Of a stretch of 64,000 nucleotides of DNA, positions 19,522-28,616 are shown in pieces. Numbering within the stretch: position 1 is the stretch's first letter; each line of letters begins with the position of its first letter. The notes beneath the pieces are model-generated. The model saw only the letters and a program-made list of their open reading frames with translations, did no database searches and was not told the DNA's origin. The DNA is from Rhodoferax sp. OV413. GTDB lineage: Bacteria; Pseudomonadota; Gammaproteobacteria; Burkholderiales; Burkholderiaceae_C. Made by a program: the position numbers and the translations under genes. The stretch lies in the NCBI RefSeq assembly GCF_900104385.1, contig NZ_FNJA01000001.1, forward strand, positions 594,386 to 658,385. Reading direction: 5' to 3'.

Positions 19522-19535
19522 GTCACGGGCGTGAC
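19522..19535. promoter_or_regulatory. Candidate operator: perfect inverted repeat upstream of the Crp/Fnr gene
   Basis: GTCACGGGCGTGAC is a 14 bp perfect inverted repeat (6 bp arms) ending 35 bp before the regulator start. The position suits autoregulation by a dimeric helix-turn-helix protein. It is not a canonical FNR (TTGAT-N4-ATCAA) or CRP (TGTGA-N6-TCACA) site. Confidence 0.3.
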
Positions 19536-19570
19536 AATCAGCCCATTAGCAGTCACCCAAAAGACAGACC

Positions 19571-20290
19571 ATGGACGAACCGATTCTTACCATCGAAGAA
19601 CGCGCAGCGATCAATACCGGTCACTGGTTTGTTTCTCTCTCACCGTCGTTGCGACACGATATTCTGCGATGCGCCTACGTCAAACGCTACCAGGACAACG
19701 GCCTGATCGCTGCCCGCGGCGAGCCCCCCGAGGAATGGGTGGCCTGCGCCAAGGGGGCTGTGCGGGTGAGTTCCACCTCGATCTCGGGCAAGCAAATCAC
19801 CCTGACCTATCTGGAGCCGGGCACCTGGTTTGGCGATGTGGCGATATTCGACGGCGACCGGCGCACCCACGACGCCTATGCGCATGGCGAAACCACCTTG
19901 TTGTGCGTGGCCAAGGCCGATTTCAAGAAAATCCTGGCCACCCATACCGAGCTCTACGAAGCCCTGCTGCGCCTGCAGTCGCGGCGCATCCGCCAGCTGT
20001 TCGGCCTGGTGGAAGACCTGAACACCCTGCCCCTGCGCGCGCGCCTGGCCAAGCAGCTGCTGCATCTGGCGCGCAGCTATGGCATCCCCAATCTGGCGAA
20101 CGCCAACGAGGTGCGCATCAGCCTGCAACTGGCCCAAGAAGAGCTGGCGCAGCTGCTCGGCGCCTCGCGCCAGCGCGTCAACCAGGAGCTCAAGGCCATG
20201 GAGCGCGAAGAAGTCATCCGCATCGAGCCCGCCGGCCTGACGGTGCGCGACCGCTCCGCCCTGTACCGGATCGTGGAGTCCGACAACTAG
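19571..20290 (+). CDS. Crp/Fnr family transcriptional regulator
   Basis: A 239-residue regulator. The cyclic-nucleotide-binding fold (about 20-135) shows LEPGTWFGDVAIFDG. A dimer helix follows, then a winged helix (about 150-230) with LAQEELAQLLGASRQRVNQELKAMER. FNR-type clustered cysteines are absent: single cysteines occur at scattered places, so oxygen sensing through an Fe-S cluster is unlikely. It is 10 bp ahead of the kinase-like gene and in the same direction as the acyl-CoA dehydrogenase, which suggests it regulates or is co-expressed with them. Confidence 0.92.
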   Translation: MDEPILTIEERAAINTGHWFVSLSPSLRHDILRCAYVKRYQDNGLIAARGEPPEEWVACAKGAVRVSSTSISGKQITLTYLEPGTWFGDVAIFDGDRRTHDAYAHGETTLLCVAKADFKKILATHTELYEALLRLQSRRIRQLFGLVEDLNTLPLRARLAKQLLHLARSYGIPNLANANEVRISLQLAQEELAQLLGASRQRVNQELKAMEREEVIRIEPAGLTVRDRSALYRIVESDN

Positions 20291-20300
20291 GCCCTGGCCT

Positions 20301-21386
20301 ATGACCGACTTCGGCCACTTCACCGGCACCCGTCCCGCCACCGGGTCGCACGTGCTCGACGAAAACCGCCTGAGTGCCTGGCTGGCGCAGCACCTGCCGG
20401 GCTTCAATGGCCCGCTGACGGTCAGCATGTTCAAAGGCGGGCAATCCAACCCGACCTACCAGCTCAGCACGCCCACCCAGACCTATGTGCTGCGCGCCAA
20501 GCCGGGGCCGGTCGCCAAGCTGCTGCCGTCGGCCCACGCGATCGAGCGCGAGTTTGCGGTGATGCGCGGGTTGGCCGACACCGACGTGCCGGTGCCGCGC
20601 ATGCTCTGCCTGTGCGAGGACGAGTCCGTCATCGGCCGGGCCTTCTATGTGATGGAGTTCATCGCCGGCCGCGTGCTGTGGGACCAGGCCCTGCCCGGCA
20701 TGCAGCCCGCCGAACGGGCCGCGATCTACGCCGAGATGAACCGCGTCATCGCCGCCCTGCACACGGTGCGCTTCGCCGACCACGGGCTGGCCAGCTATGG
20801 CAAGCCGGGCAATTATTTCGAGCGCCAGATCAGCCGCTGGAGCAAGCAGTACCAGGCCTCCATCACCCAGCCGATTGCCGAAATGGACCAGCTGATGGCC
20901 TGGCTGCCAGCCCACATCCCCGCCGACGCGCGCGACGAGAGCAAGACCCGCATCGTGCACGGCGACTACCGGCTCGACAACCTGGTGTTCCACCCCACCG
21001 AGCCGCGCGTGCTGGCGGTGCTGGACTGGGAGCTCTCCACCCTGGGCCACCCGCTGGCCGACTTCAGCTACCACTGCATGTCCTGGCACATACCGCCGGG
21101 CAGCTTCCGCGGCATTGCCGGGCTGGACTGGGCCGCACTCGGCATTCCATTGGAAGCCGACTACATCCGCCAATACTGCGAACGCACGGGCTTGGCCAGC
21201 GCCGAAGCCTTGCAAGCCGACTGGGGCTTTTACATGGCCTACAACCTGTTTCGCCTGGCCGCGATTCTGCAAGGCATTGCCAAGCGGGTGGAAGACGGCA
21301 CAGCGTCCAGCCCGCAGGCGCGGGCCTCGGCGGCCGGCGCACGGCCGCTGGCCGAAATGGCCTGGACATTTGCCCGGAGCACCTGA
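20301..21386 (+). CDS. Phosphotransferase family protein (APH/ACAD10-11 N-terminal type)
   Basis: A 361-residue protein with the aminoglycoside-phosphotransferase/kinase fold: [13 protein letters not shown] as the nucleotide loop, catalytic HGDYRLDNL (Asp) and the metal-binding [14 protein letters not shown]. This subfamily is the stand-alone counterpart of the kinase part of animal ACAD10/ACAD11 and relates to bacterial LvaA. Its stop codon overlaps the start of the acyl-CoA dehydrogenase by one base (TGATG), so the two are coupled. The likely role is phosphorylation of a 4-hydroxyacyl-CoA, which the partner then converts; this follows from family knowledge only. Confidence 0.88.
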   Translation: MTDFGHFTGTRPATGSHVLDENRLSAWLAQHLPGFNGPLTVSMFKGGQSNPTYQLSTPTQTYVLRAKPGPVAKLLPSAHAIEREFAVMRGLADTDVPVPRMLCLCEDESVIGRAFYVMEFIAGRVLWDQALPGMQPAERAAIYAEMNRVIAALHTVRFADHGLASYGKPGNYFERQISRWSKQYQASITQPIAEMDQLMAWLPAHIPADARDESKTRIVHGDYRLDNLVFHPTEPRVLAVLDWELSTLGHPLADFSYHCMSWHIPPGSFRGIAGLDWAALGIPLEADYIRQYCERTGLASAEALQADWGFYMAYNLFRLAAILQGIAKRVEDGTASSPQARASAAGARPLAEMAWTFARST

Positions 21387-22630
21387 TGGACTTTGACTAC
21401 TCCCCCAAGACCCTGGCCTTGCAGGCCCGCCTGCAGCAGTTCATGGACGCCCACATCTACCCGGCCGAGCCCGCCTACGTGGCCGAGATCGAGGCCAACA
21501 CCCAGGCCGGCAAGCGCTGGACGCCGCTGCAAACTATCGAAAAACTGAAAGTCCAGGCCCGCGCCGCCGGCCTATGGAACCTGTTTCTGCCCGTGGACAG
21601 CGCCGCCGTGGCGGGCTACGCAGGCGCCGGCCTGACCAACCAGGAATACGCGCCGCTGGCCGAAACCATGGGCCGGGTCCCCTGGGCTAGCGAGGTCTTC
21701 AACTGCTCGGCCCCCGACACCGGCAACATGGAAACCATTGCCCGCTATGGCTCCGCAGCCGCCAAGGCGCGCTGGCTCAAGCCCTTGCTGGAGGGCGAAA
21801 TCCGCTCCGCCTTCGCCATGACCGAGCCCGACGTGGCCTCCAGCGACGCCACCAACATCGCCACCCGCATAGAACGCCAGAGCGACGACTACCTGATCAA
21901 CGGCCGCAAGTGGTGGATTTCTGGCGCCGGCGACCCGCGATGCGCGGTCTACATCGTGATGGGTCAGACCGACCCGGAGGCGCCGCGCCATGCGCAGCAA
22001 AGCATGGTGCTGGTGCCGGCCGACACACCTGGCATCCGCGTGCTGCGGCCGCTGAGCGTGATGGGCTACGACGACGCGCCGCACGGCCACATGGAAATCA
22101 GCTTCGAGAACGTGCGCGTGCCCGCCAGCAACATCCTGCTGGGCGAAGGCCGCGGCTTTGAAATCGCCCAGGGCCGCCTGGGCCCGGGCCGCATCCACCA
22201 CTGCATGCGCCTGATCGGCCTGGCCGAGCGCGCGCTGGAGCTGATGTGCAAGCGGGCATCGTCACGCATCGCCTTCGGCAAACCGGTTGCCGCCCAGGGC
22301 GTCACCCAGGAGCGGATTGCCGAAGCCCGCTGCAAGATCGACATGGCGCGCCTGCTGACTCTCAAGGCCGCCTGGTTGATGGATGTGGCCGGCAACAAGG
22401 TGGCCAAAAACGAGATTGCGATGATCAAGGTGGTGGCCCCCAGCATGGCCTGCCAGGTGATCGACTGGGCCATGCAAGCCCATGGCGGGGCGGGCATGGG
22501 CGAAGACTTTCCGCTGGCCTACGCCTATACCGCGGCGCGCACCCTGCGCTTTGCCGACGGCCCAGACGAAGTGCACCGCAACGCGATTGCCAAGGCTGAG
22601 CTGGGCAAATACGCCGCCGTTCCTAAATAA
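21386..22630 (+). CDS. Acyl-CoA dehydrogenase family protein
   Basis: A 414-residue FAD enzyme. FAD/substrate motifs [39 protein letters not shown] and the C-terminal [13 protein letters not shown] and [12 protein letters not shown] are present. The sequence resembles the long ACAD10/11-type dehydrogenases. The start at 21386 overlaps the kinase stop; the frame is open much further upstream but that part is antisense noise over the kinase gene. Its last 8 bp overlap the end of the convergent gene at 22623. The substrate is unknown, probably a medium or long hydroxyacyl-CoA. Confidence 0.93.
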   Translation: MDFDYSPKTLALQARLQQFMDAHIYPAEPAYVAEIEANTQAGKRWTPLQTIEKLKVQARAAGLWNLFLPVDSAAVAGYAGAGLTNQEYAPLAETMGRVPWASEVFNCSAPDTGNMETIARYGSAAAKARWLKPLLEGEIRSAFAMTEPDVASSDATNIATRIERQSDDYLINGRKWWISGAGDPRCAVYIVMGQTDPEAPRHAQQSMVLVPADTPGIRVLRPLSVMGYDDAPHGHMEISFENVRVPASNILLGEGRGFEIAQGRLGPGRIHHCMRLIGLAERALELMCKRASSRIAFGKPVAAQGVTQERIAEARCKIDMARLLTLKAAWLMDVAGNKVAKNEIAMIKVVAPSMACQVIDWAMQAHGGAGMGEDFPLAYAYTAARTLRFADGPDEVHRNAIAKAELGKYAAVPK

Positions 22631-23309
22631 GCTCTGCCCCGTCCGCACTGAGCTGCTGGGCCGACACGCAGGCCTGGGTGAACACCGCCACCGCGTGCTC
22701 CAGGGTCGGCACATCGTTGTGCGGATACTCCATGCGCAGATACACCCGGCCGCGCTGCAACTGCAGGATGAAGGGCGTGATCTGCTGCACGGCCGGTGTG
22801 GGCCAGGCCATCAGCAAGGGCAGTAAATCGCCCTCCAGCCACTGCTGGGCATGGGCGCGGGTATCGGCCACGGCGGCGTAGCGGTCCCAGAACTCCAGCG
22901 GCGCCGTGCTCCAGCCAACCTCGTCGTACAGCGACAACCAGCGTGCCTCTTCCGGCAGATCGGCGTCCAGCGTAGTCTGCACGCTGTGGGTGACCTGCTC
23001 GTAGACGCGTTTTTCCAGGTCTTCCTTCAGCGGGCGGTTGATCAGCATGACGGCCACGTCCTCGGGCAAAACCACATCGGCGCGCCCGCGCAGCTCGGCG
23101 CCCTGGATGAAATCCCGCACCGGCTCGGTACGCTCCAGGCGCCACGACCACACGGCCTGCTGCCCGGTTAGCGCGAAATCGCCGTCATTGAACAGGCTTT
23201 CAAAACCCAGTTCGCGGGCCATGGCCCAGGCTTCTACCGCCTGCAAGTCGGCCTGCTCCGGCCGGCTGTCGGGCGACCGGGCAACCCATTTTTTTATGCG
23301 CTCAAACAT
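22623..23309 (-). CDS. Conserved hypothetical protein
   Basis: A 228-residue soluble protein with no signal peptide, membrane helix or recognised domain. It is rich in Trp and acidic residues ([42 protein letters not shown]). Codon use resembles the neighbours and the frame is clean over its whole length. It stands alone, convergent with the acyl-CoA dehydrogenase. No function can be offered. Confidence 0.75.
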   Translation of the reverse strand: MFERIKKWVARSPDSRPEQADLQAVEAWAMARELGFESLFNDGDFALTGQQAVWSWRLERTEPVRDFIQGAELRGRADVVLPEDVAVMLINRPLKEDLEKRVYEQVTHSVQTTLDADLPEEARWLSLYDEVGWSTAPLEFWDRYAAVADTRAHAQQWLEGDLLPLLMAWPTPAVQQITPFILQLQRGRVYLRMEYPHNDVPTLEHAVAVFTQACVSAQQLSADGAELI

Positions 23310-23371
23310 GCGCGTCCGCTTTCACCTAAAGTTTGCCGGGTGGCGTGCACCCCAAAAGTAGCCATCCATGG

Positions 23372-23498
23372 TCCGGGTGTTTCCTGCCCACCCGGACGGC
23401 CACATATCCCCATCATGCTGGAAGAACATGGGCTGGTGTATGAGGCGATACCCGTCAATGGGGATCATGGGCGCCAGCCGTATTTTGCTACACTTTAA
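23372..23498 (+). pseudogene. Remnant of a glutathione S-transferase N-terminus
   Basis: From the ATG at 23415 the frame reads MLEEHGLVYEAIPVN then GDHGRQPYFATL and a stop. This resembles the beta1-alpha1-beta2 part of GSTs (IMLEELGLPYEV..VD..KGEQF). Just upstream in another frame, HPDGH fits the PNGHK motif, implying a frameshift. Nothing downstream continues the fold; the stop codon lies in the beginning of a hairpin repeat. Short, so uncertain. Confidence 0.4.
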
Positions 23499-23545
23499 AT
23501 AGCTGCTCGCGCATACAAAATAAGCGCTAGAAGCTTTTTTTATGT
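23490..23545 (+). repeat. Short hairpin repeat copy (next to tRNA-Arg)
   Basis: AAATAGCTGCTCGCGCA, ATAAGCGCTAGAAGC and a T-run. The two arms can pair into a terminator-like hairpin. It lies after the GST remnant and about 25 bp beyond the 3' end of the minus-strand tRNA gene. Confidence 0.75.
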
Positions 23546-23568
23546 ATAAAAATGGAGGCGATGTGAGG

Positions 23569-23645
<77 letters not shown>

Positions 23646-23711
23646 GAGCTTAAGATTCTAACCTTACGCCTCTGTGGCGCCCCACCGGCCGGCTCTTATG
23701 AAAAGTGTTCT

Positions 23712-24833
23712 ATGCAATCCATCCACGGAAATATCCTGACCCCTAACGGCTTTGTCAGCGGCGACATCCGCTTCGGCTCCGACGGCCGCATTGCCGCCAT
23801 CACCGGCAGCCCCGTGGCGACCGCCAGCGTGCGGGATGCCGGCCTGCCGCTGGTCTTGCCCGGCTTCATCGACCTGCATGTGCATGGCGGTGCCGGCCAC
23901 GACATCATGGAAGGCGGCGACGCCGCTCTGCACGTGGCCACGCTGCATGCGCGACACGGCACCACCAGCCTGCTGGCCACCACCATGACCGCACCGCAGA
24001 GCGATCTGGACATAGCCTTCGCTGCTATGGGCCGGCTGTGCGCGCAGCGCGCGCCCAACGCGGCGCGCGTGCTGGGCGTGCATCTGGAAGGCCCGTACAT
24101 CAGCGAGGCGCGCCTGGGCGCGCAGCCCCCGTTTGCGCGTCCCGCCAGCTTTGAAGAAATACACCGCCTGCACGCGTTGGCGCCCATCCGCCTCATCACG
24201 CTGGCGCCCGAGGTAGGTGGCAATGCCGAACTCATAGCGCAGCTGGTGGCCGAAGGCTTCAAAGTGCAGCTGGGCCACACCACGGGCAGCTACGAGCAGG
24301 GCGTGGCTGCGCTGCGCTGCGGCGCCACGGGCTTCACACATTTGTTCAACGCCATGTCGGCCCTGCACCACCGCGAGCCCGGCATGGTGGGCGCGGCGCT
24401 GGCCCATGCCGAGTTTGCCGAGGTGATTCCCGACCTCTTGCATGTACACCCCGGTGCCATCCACACCGCGCTGCGCGCTATTCCCAAGCTCTACTGCGTG
24501 ACCGACTCCACTTCGGCCGCCGGCATGCCCGACGGCGACTACAAGCTGGGCCGCCACACTGTCACCAAATGCATGGGCGGTGTGCGCCTGCCCGACGGTA
24601 CGCTGGCCGGCTCCGTACTCAGCATGGACCAAGCCCTGCGCAACCTGGTGGACACACTGGGGCTGGACTTGACGGATGCCTCGCACCGCGTGTCTACCTA
24701 TGCAGCCGACCATATGGGCTGGACCGACCGCGGCCGCCTGGCGGTGGGCGCCTGGGCCGATGTGGTGGTGCTGGACCGGGATTTGGCGCTGCAGGCGGTG
24801 TACGTCGAAGGTGGAGCGATCAACCTGGGCTGA
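23712..24833 (+). CDS. nagA: N-acetylglucosamine-6-phosphate deacetylase
   Basis: A 373-residue amidohydrolase converting GlcNAc-6-P to glucosamine-6-P and acetate. Metal and active-site motifs: FIDLHVHGG, GVHLEGPYIS, LGHTTGSYEQG, FTHLFNAMSALHHREPG and VTDSTSAAGMPDG, in the order expected. It begins the amino-sugar locus; the kinase and deaminase that complete the pathway are at 32978 and 34978. A hairpin repeat follows directly. It points toward the convergent two-component operon. Confidence 0.96.
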   Translation: MQSIHGNILTPNGFVSGDIRFGSDGRIAAITGSPVATASVRDAGLPLVLPGFIDLHVHGGAGHDIMEGGDAALHVATLHARHGTTSLLATTMTAPQSDLDIAFAAMGRLCAQRAPNAARVLGVHLEGPYISEARLGAQPPFARPASFEEIHRLHALAPIRLITLAPEVGGNAELIAQLVAEGFKVQLGHTTGSYEQGVAALRCGATGFTHLFNAMSALHHREPGMVGAALAHAEFAEVIPDLLHVHPGAIHTALRAIPKLYCVTDSTSAAGMPDGDYKLGRHTVTKCMGGVRLPDGTLAGSVLSMDQALRNLVDTLGLDLTDASHRVSTYAADHMGWTDRGRLAVGAWADVVVLDRDLALQAVYVEGGAINLG

Positions 24834-24837
24834 CCTC

Positions 24838-24895
24838 GCTACAGTTTATATAGCTACTGGCGCAGGTACTCTCTGCGCCGGCGCTTGATTTATTA
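24838..24895 (+). repeat. Short hairpin repeat copy (nagA / kinase junction)
   Basis: GCTACAGTTTATATAGCTAC, GGCGCAGGTACTC, TCTGCGCCGGCGC then TTGATTTATTA. The arms GGCGCAG and CTGCGCC pair. Its right edge includes the stop codon of the minus-strand histidine kinase (TTA at 24893-24895). Confidence 0.8.
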
Positions 24896-26356
24896 CTCAG
24901 TCTGCACGGCGGGTAGCAGTACGGTCACCACCAGCCCGCACTCCGCATGGTTGTGCAAACGGATTTCGCCGCCATGCGCCTGGATGATGTTGCGGGCAAT
25001 GCCCAGGCCCAGGCCGGTGCCGGTGCGGTTGTTCTGCTGGCCGTGGCCTAGCCGTACATGCGGCTCGAAGGCGGCCGACATCGAGGCCTGCGCAATACCC
25101 GGGCCGAAGTCGCGCACCTCGACCACCGCCAATGCGCCGCGGTCGCTCAGGCGCAGCTGCACCCTTTCGCCGTACAGCACGGCGTTGTCCAGCAGGTTGC
25201 TGAAGGCCCGCTCCAGCGCCAGCGGCTTGCCCTGCACACTCACTGCGTCGGACACGAACTCGATGCTGGCATTCGGGTGGATCGGCCGCTTGGCCAGTCG
25301 CGCCAGCAAGGTGTCCAGCCGCACGGGAGTCAGGTTCTCGTGGATGTCGGTGTCCTTGACGCTTTGCAGTGCCGCCTTGACCATCACGTCCAGGTCGTCC
25401 AGGTCTTCGTGGAAGTCAGCCTGCAGGGCTTCGTCGTCCAGCAGTTCGGTGCGCAGCTTGAGCCGCATGATGGGCGTCTTCAAGCCGTGCGAGATACCCA
25501 GAAACAGCCGCTCGCGGTCCACCAGGTAGCGCTGAATGCGGGCCTGCATTTCGTTGAAGGCGCGGGCGGTGCGGCGCAGCTCGGCGGTGCCGGTCTCGGG
25601 CACGGCCTCGGGCGCGCTGTCGCTGCCAAAGGCATTGGCGGCAGAGGCAATCCGGTTCAAGGGGCGGATCAGGCCGCGCACCAGCAGCACTGACAGCACC
25701 AGCACCGTCAGCAGCGTCACCACCTGCATGGCCACCCGGTCCAGGGTCAGCGGATTGGCGTTGTCCAGAAAGTACGGGTCGGGCATGGGTGCGGCCAGGT
25801 ACAGCCAGCGGCCGGGCTCGAACTCGGCCTGGATCACCAGCACCGGCGCGGGGCGCGGGCGCAGCAGCAAGGTGGCCTCGACCCAGGACTCGGGCAGGTC
25901 GTTCACCGTGCGGCCGTCGTCCGACACCCGCAAACCATCGGGCCAGGCAAACGCCACATCGGGTGGCTGGGCCGGCTGCAGATTGCCCACCAGATCGTCG
26001 CGCACCACCGTCACCACCGCGTCCACCAGCGCATTGCCGCTCAGCGGGGTGATGGGCACGCGCTCACGGTTCACATTGACGAAGAAGCGCGTACCACCCA
26101 TGGTGCGCAGCTGCTCGATCAGGATGGGCCGGTATTTGGGCGGCAGGTCGCGGAAGAAGCGCAGCGTGCCCGCCGCATTCACCGCCAGATGGTGGGCCGC
26201 GCCCAGGGCTTCGGCGCGGGCGCTTTCGCGCAGCTGGCGCGCCCACAACAAGGTGCCCACCAGCTGCGCGCTGACCACCCCCAAAGCCATCACCAGCACG
26301 ATGCGGCCCAGCAGGCTGTCGGGCAGCCAGCGGCGGAAACCCGCAGGCCTAGGCAT
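24893..26356 (-). CDS. Sensor histidine kinase with unusual H-box (GtrS-like context)
   Basis: A 487-residue inner-membrane kinase: TM1 about 15-38, periplasmic domain about 40-205, TM2 about 208-230, HAMP about 231-282, then kinase core. The phospho-accepting H290 sits in FLGISHGLKTPIMRL, so the residue after His is Gly where Asp or Glu is usual. The N box NLLDNAVLYG, DFGPGI and GTGLGLGIARNI are normal. The start at 26356 overlaps the stop of the response regulator gene; a start at 26386 would add 10 residues. It ends the operon SBP-RR-HK, which recalls the Pseudomonas glucose sensor GltR/GtrS in size and order. Confidence 0.9.
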   Translation of the reverse strand: MPRPAGFRRWLPDSLLGRIVLVMALGVVSAQLVGTLLWARQLRESARAEALGAAHHLAVNAAGTLRFFRDLPPKYRPILIEQLRTMGGTRFFVNVNRERVPITPLSGNALVDAVVTVVRDDLVGNLQPAQPPDVAFAWPDGLRVSDDGRTVNDLPESWVEATLLLRPRPAPVLVIQAEFEPGRWLYLAAPMPDPYFLDNANPLTLDRVAMQVVTLLTVLVLSVLLVRGLIRPLNRIASAANAFGSDSAPEAVPETGTAELRRTARAFNEMQARIQRYLVDRERLFLGISHGLKTPIMRLKLRTELLDDEALQADFHEDLDDLDVMVKAALQSVKDTDIHENLTPVRLDTLLARLAKRPIHPNASIEFVSDAVSVQGKPLALERAFSNLLDNAVLYGERVQLRLSDRGALAVVEVRDFGPGIAQASMSAAFEPHVRLGHGQQNNRTGTGLGLGIARNIIQAHGGEIRLHNHAECGLVVTVLLPAVQTE

Positions 26357-27065
26357 CGCTGGCCGTGACGTCAGCCGAGAACACATAGCCGCTGCCGCGC
26401 ACGGTCTTGATCAGCAGCGGCTGCTTGCCGTCGTCGTTCAGGCGCTGGCGCAGCCGGCTGATCTGCACGTCCAGGGACCGGTCCAGCGGGCCTAGATCGC
26501 GGCCCCGGGTCTGCTCCATCAGCCGGCCACGGTCCAGGGTTTCGCCCGCATGCTCGGCAAAGAAGCGCAACAGGTTGAAGTCCATGCTGGTCAGCACCAC
26601 CAGCGTGCCGGCCGGGTCGGTCAGCTGGCGCTCCAGCAGGTCCATGCTGAAGCCGGCAAAGCGCAGAAAGCGTACCGCAACGCCCGGCCCGCCCAACTGC
26701 ATGCGGCGGTGGATGGCCTTGATGCGCGCCAGCAGCTCGCGTGGGTTGTAGGGCTTGGCGATGTAGTCGTCGGCGCCCAGCTCCAGGCCGACGATGCGGT
26801 CGGTGTCGTCGGCGCTCGCGGTCAGCATGATGATAGGAACCGGCGACTGGCGGCGCACGGTCTGGCACAGGGTGAAGCCGTCGGTATCGGGCAGCATCAC
26901 GTCGAGGATCACCAAACTCAGCTCGTCCTTGAAGCGCTCGAACTCGGCCAGAAAGCTGACGCCGTCGTGCGCCACGCGCACCTCGTACTGGTGCTTTTCC
27001 AGATAGGTCTTGAGCAGGTTGCGGGTTTTTTGGTCGTCGTCGACGACCAGGATGGTTCTGTTCAT
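26349..27065 (-). CDS. OmpR/PhoB-family response regulator
   Basis: A 238-residue regulator. The receiver has VVDDDQ, phospho-acceptor D55 in LVILDVMLPD, a TAS switch and the AKPYNP lysine. A winged-helix output domain (about 135-235) has LTSMDFNLLRFFAEHAGE and RTVRGSGYVFSADV. It is 16 bp after the sugar-binding-protein gene and overlaps the kinase start by 8 bp. It probably controls the divergent transporter operon; three related GTAATG motifs lie in the intervening promoter region. Confidence 0.95.
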   Translation of the reverse strand: MNRTILVVDDDQKTRNLLKTYLEKHQYEVRVAHDGVSFLAEFERFKDELSLVILDVMLPDTDGFTLCQTVRRQSPVPIIMLTASADDTDRIVGLELGADDYIAKPYNPRELLARIKAIHRRMQLGGPGVAVRFLRFAGFSMDLLERQLTDPAGTLVVLTSMDFNLLRFFAEHAGETLDRGRLMEQTRGRDLGPLDRSLDVQISRLRQRLNDDGKQPLLIKTVRGSGYVFSADVTASDA

Positions 27066-27081
27066 GCGGTACTTTTAACGT

Positions 27082-28344
27082 TCAGCGTTCGGCACTGGGG
27101 GCGCGGATCACGGCGGCCAGCCGGCGCTGGGCCTCGGACGGCTCCATGCGCGCGTCGGTCAGGTAGCGCCACAGGGTTTGGGCCACCGCGTCCTTGATGG
27201 ATTCATCGGCCGCCATGCGGTGCGCCAGGCTGGGCACGCGCGCACTGCGCGGGTCGGCAAAGGTGTCCCAGGAGTCGCGCGCGCAGCTGTCCAGGCTGCT
27301 CACGTCGGCGTCGCGGTGCACTGGCACCGAGCCCTTGATGCGGTTGTAGGCCAGCTGGGCCGGCAGGCTGGAGACCAGCTCGGCCACTTTCTCCTGCGTG
27401 GCCTCGCGGTGCCGCACATTGACCAGCATGGCCAGGGTGTCGATGCTGTAGAGGTGCATGTTGTCGGTACCGGGCACAACCACGCAGCCGAAGTCTTTGC
27501 CCGGGCTCGCTCCCCAGGCCATTAACTCGCCCTTGGCCCAGTCGCCCATGACCATCATGCCCACGCTGCCCTGCAGCAGCTCGCGGGCGGCATCGGTCCA
27601 GTTCTGCTCGCGCGGAGTCTCGCCCTGGATGCTGCGCAGCCAGCGTAAACGCGTCAGCGCGCGCTCGACCCGCGGGTCCAGCCAGGCGCTGCTTTTGCGC
27701 TGCACGATCAGCTCGCGGTACAGCGCCGGGCCGGCTTCACCCAGCAGCACGGACTCAAACACCGTGGCGATCTGCCAGGGCTCGTCGCTCCAGGCCAGGG
27801 GCTTGATGCCCTGCGCTAGCAGCTTGCGCGCCACCAGCTCGAACTCGGCCCAGGTCTTGGGCGGCAGCAGGCCAAGGCGCGCAAAGACGCGGCGGTTGTA
27901 CAACAAGGTGTTGATGCGGTGGATGCCCAGCGGCGCAGCGATCACATCGCCCTGGTAGCTGACCAGCTCCATCACGGTCGGGAACATGTTCTGCGCCCAG
28001 CGCTGGCGCGCGGCCACGGCATTCAGCGGCAGCACCAGGCCGACATCGGCCCATTCGGTCAGGGTGGTGCCTATCAGCTGGGCAACATCGGGCGGGTCGC
28101 CCATCAGCACCCGGCTTTTCAGCACCTTGACCGCCGCCATGCCACCGCCGCCGGGAATCGCCGCATCGCGCCACTGCACGCCATTGGCAGCCAGGTAGAT
28201 GCTGAGCTGGTTGGCCGCACGGCGCTCGCTGGTCGAAGTCCACCAGTGCAGCACATCGACCGGCATGGCCTGCGCCTGGGCGAACGCCGGCTGCGCCCCC
28301 AGCCAGGCCGCCAGACCGATCAAAAGCAAGGCAAGAGCTCTCAT
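27082..28344 (-). CDS. Orphan sugar ABC-type substrate-binding protein leading a two-component operon
   Basis: A 420-residue periplasmic protein with a signal peptide cut near AFA-QAQ. The mature part has the family-1 solute-binding fold (DVLHWWTSTSERRAAN, PPDVAQLIG, MGDWAKGEL). No permease or ATPase genes accompany it on this strand; instead it is followed at 16 bp by the response regulator and kinase. The likely role is a sensing partner for the kinase periplasmic domain, or a high-affinity component shared with the divergent transporter. AGGAA precedes the ATG. Confidence 0.9.
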   Translation of the reverse strand: MRALALLLIGLAAWLGAQPAFAQAQAMPVDVLHWWTSTSERRAANQLSIYLAANGVQWRDAAIPGGGGMAAVKVLKSRVLMGDPPDVAQLIGTTLTEWADVGLVLPLNAVAARQRWAQNMFPTVMELVSYQGDVIAAPLGIHRINTLLYNRRVFARLGLLPPKTWAEFELVARKLLAQGIKPLAWSDEPWQIATVFESVLLGEAGPALYRELIVQRKSSAWLDPRVERALTRLRWLRSIQGETPREQNWTDAARELLQGSVGMMVMGDWAKGELMAWGASPGKDFGCVVVPGTDNMHLYSIDTLAMLVNVRHREATQEKVAELVSSLPAQLAYNRIKGSVPVHRDADVSSLDSCARDSWDTFADPRSARVPSLAHRMAADESIKDAVAQTLWRYLTDARMEPSEAQRRLAAVIRAPSAER

Positions 28345-28352
28345 TTCCTATC

Positions 28353-28436
28353 GAAATGTAATGTTATCTATCGCGGCTGCGGCGCCCGTCGCCACGCCTG
28401 CCCACGCAGGCCATCCCCTACGTAATGAAACGTAAT
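28353..28436. promoter_or_regulatory. Candidate response-regulator sites in the divergent promoter region
   Basis: GAAATGTAATG (28353-28363) and GAAACGTAATG (28426-28436) differ at one position, and CGTAATG also occurs at 28420-28426. The latter two CGTAATG copies are 10 bp apart, the spacing typical of OmpR-family direct repeats. They lie between the sensory operon and the transporter operon. Confidence 0.35.
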
Positions 28437-28616
28437 GCAGCAAGCGCACCACAGGAAAAAATATGAACAAAATCAACAGCTTGAACACTTTATGAAGCCC
28501 GTTGCGCGCGGTTTGATATTACAGGTGGCACAGCATAACCTCCGGCCCACTGAATGCCACGACATCCCGTTTGTGGCAGCAGCCAGGTCCCACCAATGTC
28601 CAGGAGATCACTGTCC

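Noticed and set aside
20612-22630. 672-residue version of the acyl-CoA dehydrogenase
   Set aside because: The first 258 residues are an out-of-frame reading of the phosphotransferase gene. The true start at 21386 overlaps the kinase stop codon.
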